Source: Roseiarcus fermentans (GTDB lineage: Bacteria; Pseudomonadota; Alphaproteobacteria; Rhizobiales; Beijerinckiaceae). Taken from it: a DNA stretch of 64,000 nt. The stretch lies in contig NZ_QNRK01000014.1 in the NCBI RefSeq assembly GCF_003315135.1, forward strand, positions 94,950-158,949, read 5' to 3'. Below are positions 59,182 to 64,000 of the stretch, piece after piece (position 1 is the first letter of the stretch; the number at the start of each line of letters is the position of its first letter). The translations under genes and the position numbers were made by a program. Under the pieces are notes generated by a model. The model saw only the letters and a program-made list of their open reading frames with translations, searched no databases and was not told the origin of the DNA.

Positions 59182-59238
59182 AGGCGCAGTCCGGACGGCG
59201 TCTTCGGCTGGGCCTTCCTAGCGTGCAGGCAGGAGCCC

Positions 59239-62200
59239 ATGATCCGCCTCGAGCCCCGTTTCGCCGAGCTGGCGGCGACGACGAATTTCTCCTTCCTCCG
59301 CGGGGCCTCGCATCCGGAGGAGATGGTGGCGCGGGCGGCCGAGCTGGGACTCGCCGCGATCGGCGTCGCCGACCGCAACACGCTCGCGGGCGTGGTGCGC
59401 GCGCACGTGTTCGCGCGCGAGAACAAGGCGGCGATGGAGGGCATGCGGGTCGTCCCCGGCGCGCGGCTCGCCTTCGACGACGGAACGCCGGACCTCATCG
59501 CCTATCCGGCGGACCGCGCCGCTTACGGCCGCCTCTGCCGCATCCTCACCGCCGGCAACCTGCGGGCGCCCAAGGGCGAGTGCCATTTGCGGATTGAGGA
59601 TCTGCTGGCGCACGGGCAGGGGCTGCAGGTCGTCGCGATGCCGTCGACCCATTCCCTTCCCCGCTTGGGGCAAGGGAATGCGAGGGGGGGCGCGCGGACG
59701 TCTCAGGAGAGGCGGGGGACCCTCCCAAATCCCCGAGAGCAGCGCCCCCCTGCCCATCCCACAAGGGGGGAAAGGGGCGGCGGCCCGGCGCGAAGCGAGA
59801 GCCAAGCCTTGACCCTGCTCCGCGACGCCTTCGGCCGGCGCCTCTGGATCGGCGCGAGTCTGACCTACGGCGAGGACATGCGCGGCGCGCTCGCGCAGCG
59901 CGTCGCGCTCGCCAAGAAGCTCGGGCTGCCGCTGCTCGCGACCAATGACCCGCTCATGCACGCGCCCGAGCGGCGCGCGCTCGCCGACGTCGTCGCCTGC
60001 ATCCGCGAGGGCGTCACGCTCGAAGCGGCCGGCCGCCTGACGCAGGCCAACGCCGAGCGGCATCTCAAGAGCCCGCGCGAGATGGCGCGCCTGTTCGCCG
60101 AGGCGCCCGAGGCGGTCGGGGAGACGATCCGCTTCCTCGAAACCCTCGCCTTCAGCCTCGACGAACTCGCGCATCGCTATCCGGAAGAATTGCGCGAGGG
60201 GTTTCCCACGCCCCAGGCGGCGCTCGAGGCGTTTGCGCTTCACGGCGCCGATGCGCGCTATCCCGACGGCGTCCCCGACCGCGTGCGCGAGGCGCTGGCC
60301 CACGAACTCGCGCTGATCGCCGCGCTCAACTACGCGCCCTACTTTCTCACCGTGCACGACATCGTGCGCTTCGCCCGCTCGCGCGGAATCCTGTGTCAGG
60401 GCCGCGGCTCGGCGGCCAATTCCGCCGTGTGCTTCTGCCTCGGGATTACCGAGGTCGACCCGGCGCGCTTCGATCTGCTGTTCGAGCGCTTCGTCTCGCC
60501 CGAACGCAACGAGCCGCCCGACATCGACGTCGATTTCGAGCACGAGCGGCGCGAGGAGGTGATCCAGTACATCTACCAGCGCTACGGGCGCGAGCGCGCC
60601 GGTCTCGCCTCCGCCGTCACCACCTATCGCACCCGCTCGGCGATCCGCGAGACGGCCAAGGCGTTCGGCCTGTCGGAGGACGTGATCGCCGCGCTGAACG
60701 GCACGGCCTGGGGCCACGGGACGACCCCGATCGGCGAGGACCGGGTGCGGTCGGCCGGCCTCGACCCGAGCGATCCGTCGCTCGCGCTGGCGCTGACGAT
60801 GGCGGGCGAACTCGCCGGCTTTCCGCGTCATCTCACCCAGCACAGCGGCGGTTTCGTCATCACCAGCGACCGGCTCGACGAGGTCGCGCCGATCATGAAC
60901 GCGGCGATGGAGGACCGCACCACCATCGAATGGGACAAGGACGACCTCGACGCCCTCGGCCTGCTCAAGATCGACGTGCTGGCGCTCGGCATGCTGACCG
61001 CGCTGTCGAAGGGCATCGGCCTGCTCGAGCGTCATTACGGCGCGCGCCTGACGCTCGCGAGCATCCCGTCCGAGGAGGCGTGCGTCTACGCCATGATCCA
61101 GCGCGCCGACACGATCGGGGTGTTCCAGATCGAGAGTCGGGCGCAGATGTCGATGCTGCCGCGGCTGAAGCCGGAATCCTTCTACGATCTCGTGATCGAG
61201 GTCGCGATCGTGCGCCCCGGCCCGATCCAGGGCGACATGGTGCACCCCTACCTGCGTCGCCGGCAGGGACTCGAGGACGTCGTCTATCCGTCGAAGGAGC
61301 TCGAGGCCGTGCTTCAGAAGACGCTCGGCGTGCCGCTGTTCCAGGAGCAGGCGATGAAGATCGCCATCGTCGCCGCCGGCTTCACCCCCGCCGAGGCCGA
61401 CAAGCTCCGCCGCGCCATGGCGACCTTCCGCCGCGTCGGCACGATCCAGACCTTTCAGGACAAGATGATCGAGGGCATGGCGGCCAAGGGCTACGACCGC
61501 GACTTCGCCGAGCGCTGCTTCCGCCAGATCGAGGGCTTCGGCGAATACGGGTTTCCCGAGAGCCACGCGGCGAGCTTCGCGCTGCTCGTCTACGCCTCGT
61601 GCTGGATGAAGTGCCGCTATCCGGACGTGTTCGCGGCCGCGATGCTGAATTCCCAGCCGCTCGGCTTCTACGCTCCGGCGCAACTGGTGCGCGACGCGCG
61701 CGAGCACGGCGTCGAGGTCGGCGAGGTCGACGTCAATTTGTCGGACTGGGACTGCACGCTGGAGGGGCGCCCTTCCCCCCTTGCGGGGGAAGGCGCCCCG
61801 AAGGGCCGGATGAGGGGTCTGCGCCGTGAGGCGCGCGACAAGGCGACTGACGTCGCCGGCCCCCTCACCCCCGACCCCTCTCCCGCAAGGGGAGAGGGGA
61901 GACAAATCCACCCCCGCCACGCCGTCATGGCGGACCACATCCGCGCGACCCGCGCGGTGCGGCTCGGCCTGAGGCAGATCCTCGGCGTCAGGGAGGAGGA
62001 GATGCGAACGCTCGTCGAGCGGCGCGGCGACGGATACGACTCGGTGCGCGACCTGTGGCTGCGCAGCGGCCTGAAGCTCGCCACCCTGGAAAAGCTCGCC
62101 GACGCCGACGCCTTCCGCTCCATCGGCCTCGACCGGCGCGAGGCTTTGTGGGCGGTGCGCGGGCTCGACCGGGTGGGCGACCAGGACGCGCTGCCGCTGT

Positions 62201-62856
62201 TCGCAGCCTCGCGGCCCGAGCGCGACGCCGAGCCCGACGCGAACCTGCCGCCGATGCCGCTCGGGGCCCATGTGGTCGAGGACTACCGCCGCCTGTCGCT
62301 GTCCCTGAAGGCGCACCCGGTTTCGTTTCTGCGCGGGCGGCTGTCCGCCCGCGGGATCGTGCGCTCCGACGCCCTCGCCGCGATCCGCAGCGGCGAGCGC
62401 GTCGCCGTCGCCGGCCTGGTGCTGGTGCGCCAGCGGCCCGGCACCGCCAAGGGCGTCATCTTCATGACGATCGAGGACGAGGCCGGCCTCGCCAACGTCA
62501 TCGTCTGGCCGAAGGCGTTCGAGCGCCTGCGCGCCATCGTGCTCGGCGCCCGCTTCGTCGCCGTGAGCGGAAAGCTGCAGAACGAGCAGGGCGTGATCCA
62601 CGTCGTCGCCGACCGGATGGAGGATTGCACGCCGATGCTCGGGCTCCTGTCGGAAGCCGGAGGGACGATCGAGACCCGCGCCCGCGCCGACGAGGTCAGG
62701 CGGCCGCAGATGACGATCGCGCAGAAGCGCCAGGGCAACCGCTTCGCCGGCCCGCCGCGGCTCGACGACCCGTGCGCGCCGCCGAGCCTGCCGCTCGAAA
62801 CGGGCGAGATCCGCGAGGTCCGCAAGGCGATGCCGGGAGGGCGGAACTTTCAGTGA
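59239..62856 (+). CDS. dnaE2: error-prone DNA polymerase DnaE2
   Basis: 1205 residues. Translesion C-family polymerase acting with ImuA/ImuB. N-terminal PHP domain ([35 protein letters not shown]), catalytic [16 protein letters not shown] (D428, D430), [29 protein letters not shown] and an OB-fold region near the end ([20 protein letters not shown]). It is about 110 residues longer than usual because two palindromic repeat clusters are read through at residues about 136-190 and 842-891. ATG follows AGGAG. Confidence 0.92.
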   Translation: MIRLEPRFAELAATTNFSFLRGASHPEEMVARAAELGLAAIGVADRNTLAGVVRAHVFARENKAAMEGMRVVPGARLAFDDGTPDLIAYPADRAAYGRLCRILTAGNLRAPKGECHLRIEDLLAHGQGLQVVAMPSTHSLPRLGQGNARGGARTSQERRGTLPNPREQRPPAHPTRGERGGGPARSESQALTLLRDAFGRRLWIGASLTYGEDMRGALAQRVALAKKLGLPLLATNDPLMHAPERRALADVVACIREGVTLEAAGRLTQANAERHLKSPREMARLFAEAPEAVGETIRFLETLAFSLDELAHRYPEELREGFPTPQAALEAFALHGADARYPDGVPDRVREALAHELALIAALNYAPYFLTVHDIVRFARSRGILCQGRGSAANSAVCFCLGITEVDPARFDLLFERFVSPERNEPPDIDVDFEHERREEVIQYIYQRYGRERAGLASAVTTYRTRSAIRETAKAFGLSEDVIAALNGTAWGHGTTPIGEDRVRSAGLDPSDPSLALALTMAGELAGFPRHLTQHSGGFVITSDRLDEVAPIMNAAMEDRTTIEWDKDDLDALGLLKIDVLALGMLTALSKGIGLLERHYGARLTLASIPSEEACVYAMIQRADTIGVFQIESRAQMSMLPRLKPESFYDLVIEVAIVRPGPIQGDMVHPYLRRRQGLEDVVYPSKELEAVLQKTLGVPLFQEQAMKIAIVAAGFTPAEADKLRRAMATFRRVGTIQTFQDKMIEGMAAKGYDRDFAERCFRQIEGFGEYGFPESHAASFALLVYASCWMKCRYPDVFAAAMLNSQPLGFYAPAQLVRDAREHGVEVGEVDVNLSDWDCTLEGRPSPLAGEGAPKGRMRGLRREARDKATDVAGPLTPDPSPARGEGRQIHPRHAVMADHIRATRAVRLGLRQILGVREEEMRTLVERRGDGYDSVRDLWLRSGLKLATLEKLADADAFRSIGLDRREALWAVRGLDRVGDQDALPLFAASRPERDAEPDANLPPMPLGAHVVEDYRRLSLSLKAHPVSFLRGRLSARGIVRSDALAAIRSGERVAVAGLVLVRQRPGTAKGVIFMTIEDEAGLANVIVWPKAFERLRAIVLGARFVAVSGKLQNEQGVIHVVADRMEDCTPMLGLLSEAGGTIETRARADEVRRPQMTIAQKRQGNRFAGPPRLDDPCAPPSLPLETGEIREVRKAMPGGRNFQ
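59645..59810. repeat. palindromic repeat cluster inside dnaE2, insertion 1
   Basis: ATTCCCTTCCCCGCTTGGGG CAAGGGAAT is a near-perfect hairpin; a second G/C-rich inverted section lies at about 59740-59780. The translation ([20 protein letters not shown] and on) has no counterpart in DnaE2; family sequence resumes at [15 protein letters not shown]. In frame. Confidence 0.8.
61765..61912. repeat. palindromic repeat cluster inside dnaE2, insertion 2
   Basis: GCGCCCTTCCCCCCTTGCGG with GGAAGGCGCC, the tail GGGCCGGATGAGGGG, and CCCCTCTCCCGCAAGGGGAG with AGGGG. Two family B type units in a row. The translated residues ([20 protein letters not shown] and on to ARGEGRQ) are typical repeat-encoded peptide; DnaE2 resumes at [12 protein letters not shown]. 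In frame. Confidence 0.85.
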
Positions 62857-63005
62857 GAGAGGCAGGACCCGTTCCGCGGGCGGTCATGGCAATCTCGTCG
62901 TTCATAGGGTCGGTCTCCTCGCTCGGCGCCCGACGGTCACTACGACGGTCACTACAAGGAAACGGGTCGTTCATGCTACAAGCGCCGCAAGGCGCGGGAC
63001 GTGCA

Positions 63006-63266
63006 ATGCAAACCGATCTGAAGACCCTCAAGCAGCTGGTGATCGAGACCGCCAGGAAATCGCCGGTCGGCCCCAAGGTGGAAGATGTCGAAGTCGAGCC
63101 CAACCGCGACAGAGAAGGAGACGAATTTCTCCGCGTGATCATTCGGCTGAAAACCGTCGACAAGGACGACGATCCGGCGCTGGCGCAGCTCATCGAAGCG
63201 ATCGAAACCGCGGTCGGCGAGCACGACGAACGCTATCCAAGCGTTCGATTTCCGGACGCCGCCTGA
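63006..63266 (+). CDS. small hypothetical protein paired with a HEPN-like gene
   Basis: 86 residues: LKTLKQLVIETARKSPVGPK, VEDVEVEPNRDREGDEFLRV, RLKTVDKDDDPALAQLIEAI. An alpha/beta protein, acidic in the second half, of unknown family. Its stop overlaps the next start by one base, so the two are an operon; the arrangement is that of an antitoxin ahead of a toxin. Confidence 0.6.
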   Translation: MQTDLKTLKQLVIETARKSPVGPKVEDVEVEPNRDREGDEFLRVIIRLKTVDKDDDPALAQLIEAIETAVGEHDERYPSVRFPDAA

Positions 63267-63820
63267 TGGCGACATACGACGCGGAGCTTTTCGACGTCGC
63301 ATCCCGACTGCTGCGGCGCCCCAAAGAGCGCGGCAGGCTGTCACGCGCCCGCATCCGCCGCAGCGTGTCGACCGCCTACTACGCGCTCTTTCATTTCCTG
63401 CTTGATGAAATCGGGCGATTGCTGATTGGAACGCGCAGCGGCCTGTTGGAACGTCGCCGCATCCTGGTTCGGACGATTACCCACAAGGGCGTCAAGTCCA
63501 CGCTCGAAAAGGTGCGCGGGAACGCGGTCGACAGATCCGTCGAAGATTTCCTCAGACCCCTCGGCGGCGCGGCGGGAGCGGTTCAGCCGCCAGCTTTCGC
63601 CAAGGGCTTCGCGAACGCGTTCATCGACGCACAGGACAAGCGGCACGAGGCCGACTACGATCTGAATGAGGTCCTCAGTGAGGCCGACGCCAGACTTCTC
63701 GTACAACGCGCAAAGCGTTGCATCGAAGCGTGGCGTGCGGCGACCGGCGATGTCGACCGCGACTTCAAACACGCCCTGTGCGTGCTTATGCTGCTCAAGG
63801 GACAATTGCGAACAGAGTGA
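63266..63820 (+). CDS. HEPN-like domain protein
   Basis: 184 residues. The motif RIRRSVSTAYYALFHFLLDE followed by ADAQDKRHEADYD-type sequence (IDAQDKRHEADYDLNEVLSE) fits HEPN-superfamily proteins that bind or cut RNA. It is longer than HepT and lacks the exact Rx4HxY site, so activity is uncertain. Partner of the small gene upstream. Confidence 0.6.
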   Translation: MATYDAELFDVASRLLRRPKERGRLSRARIRRSVSTAYYALFHFLLDEIGRLLIGTRSGLLERRRILVRTITHKGVKSTLEKVRGNAVDRSVEDFLRPLGGAAGAVQPPAFAKGFANAFIDAQDKRHEADYDLNEVLSEADARLLVQRAKRCIEAWRAATGDVDRDFKHALCVLMLLKGQLRTE

Positions 63821-63836
63821 TACCATTTCCGGGTGA

Positions 63837-64000
63837 TCAGCTCGCGTTGGCGATGGGTGGCCACCAGTGGAAGCCGGCTCTCCCCTTGAGGGTTTGTCGG
63901 TCGTCGGCGAGTTGGGCGCATCGTTGCGAGACGATGGCCTCGAGCGTTTCGAGGTCGGGGATGTGCTTGTTGACGACGGGCTCGTCCACGACCTGCCAAA
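63837..64000 (-). mobile_element. 3' end of an IS630-like transposase (partial)
   Basis: The minus strand entering from the right edge reads WQVVDEPVVNKHIPDLETLE, AIVSQRCAQLADDR and KGRAGFHWWPPIANAS then stop. The ending LADDRQTLKGRAGFHWWP is typical of rhizobial IS630-family transposase tails. Only the last 54 residues lie in the window. Confidence 0.6.

Noticed and set aside
59218..62601. Open minus-strand frame of 1127 codons
   Set aside because: Complete antisense shadow of dnaE2; low-complexity composition and no ribosome site or motif.
1..64000. CRISPR array
   Set aside because: No regularly spaced direct repeats with unique spacers were seen; all repeated sequence is palindromic elements or gene duplication.

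Overview
This is a 64 kb piece of a very GC-rich (by eye roughly 68-70 %) bacterial chromosome. Gene content and style point to an alphaproteobacterium of the Rhizobiales/Hyphomicrobiales. The supporting signs are an imuA-imuB-dnaE2 mutagenesis cassette with the alphaproteobacterial LexA box (GAAC-N7-GAAC), an oxygen-independent ubiquinone locus, many short palindromic repeats of the rhizobial type, branched-chain amino-acid type ABC transporters and PEP-CTERM proteins. The anaerobic ubiquinone genes and an FNR/FixK-like site suggest a facultative anaerobe; the genus cannot be read from the window. One tRNA (Pro-CGG), no rRNA and no CRISPR array are present.

Layout. 1-9.5 kb: 3' end of a Pls/PosA-type NRPS-like gene, a class I aldolase, an NADP-binding reductase, a vapC remnant and a five-gene livKGFHM-type operon on the minus strand. 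9.5-15.5 kb: tRNA-Pro, a glycine-rich PEP-CTERM protein, a sulfotransferase, a secreted GH16 hydrolase, two small membrane proteins and an orphan NMT1-like binding protein. 15.5-19.7 kb: ubiT-ubiU-ubiV divergent from ubiD with an FNR-like box between them. 19.9-33.3 kb: metabolic and repair genes (isochorismatase-like hydrolase, second PEP-CTERM protein, TetR-controlled GH13 amylase, SAM hydrolase, M29 peptidase, two YbaK-fold deacylases, ogt, DUF72, a deleted patatin, PPK2). 34.2-43.9 kb: accessory zone with a lower-GC hypothetical cluster, TacAT, two orphan LexA boxes, a membrane sensor-like protein, an SDR and an acyl-CoA ligase, BrnT plus HTH, and ParD with a decayed parE. 44-53.3 kb: thiM, an MBL hydrolase, a DnaQ-like exonuclease and then a duplication-rich block: carbonic anhydrase, two DUF2019 cassettes, gene fragments, three tandem NAD-dependent epimerases and an SDR, facing an XRE regulator. 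54.4-64 kb: orphan antitoxin, MntA-HepT, imuA-imuB, a DUF559 gene, dnaE2, a HEPN-like pair and the tail of an IS630-like transposase.

How the genes fit together. The SOS mutasome genes carry palindromic repeats inserted in frame inside imuB and twice inside dnaE2, so mobile repeats have become protein sequence. dnaE2 has its own exact LexA box, and imuA has a near-identical promoter motif. The ubiTUV/ubiD locus is a self-contained module for making ubiquinone without oxygen, apparently under an FNR-family regulator. The carbonic anhydrase/epimerase region looks like a duplicated block in which the left copy lost the epimerase and the right copy lost the carbonic anhydrase, with a tandem DUF2019 cassette in between. 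Toxin-antitoxin modules and remnants (about seven) are scattered through the accessory segments.
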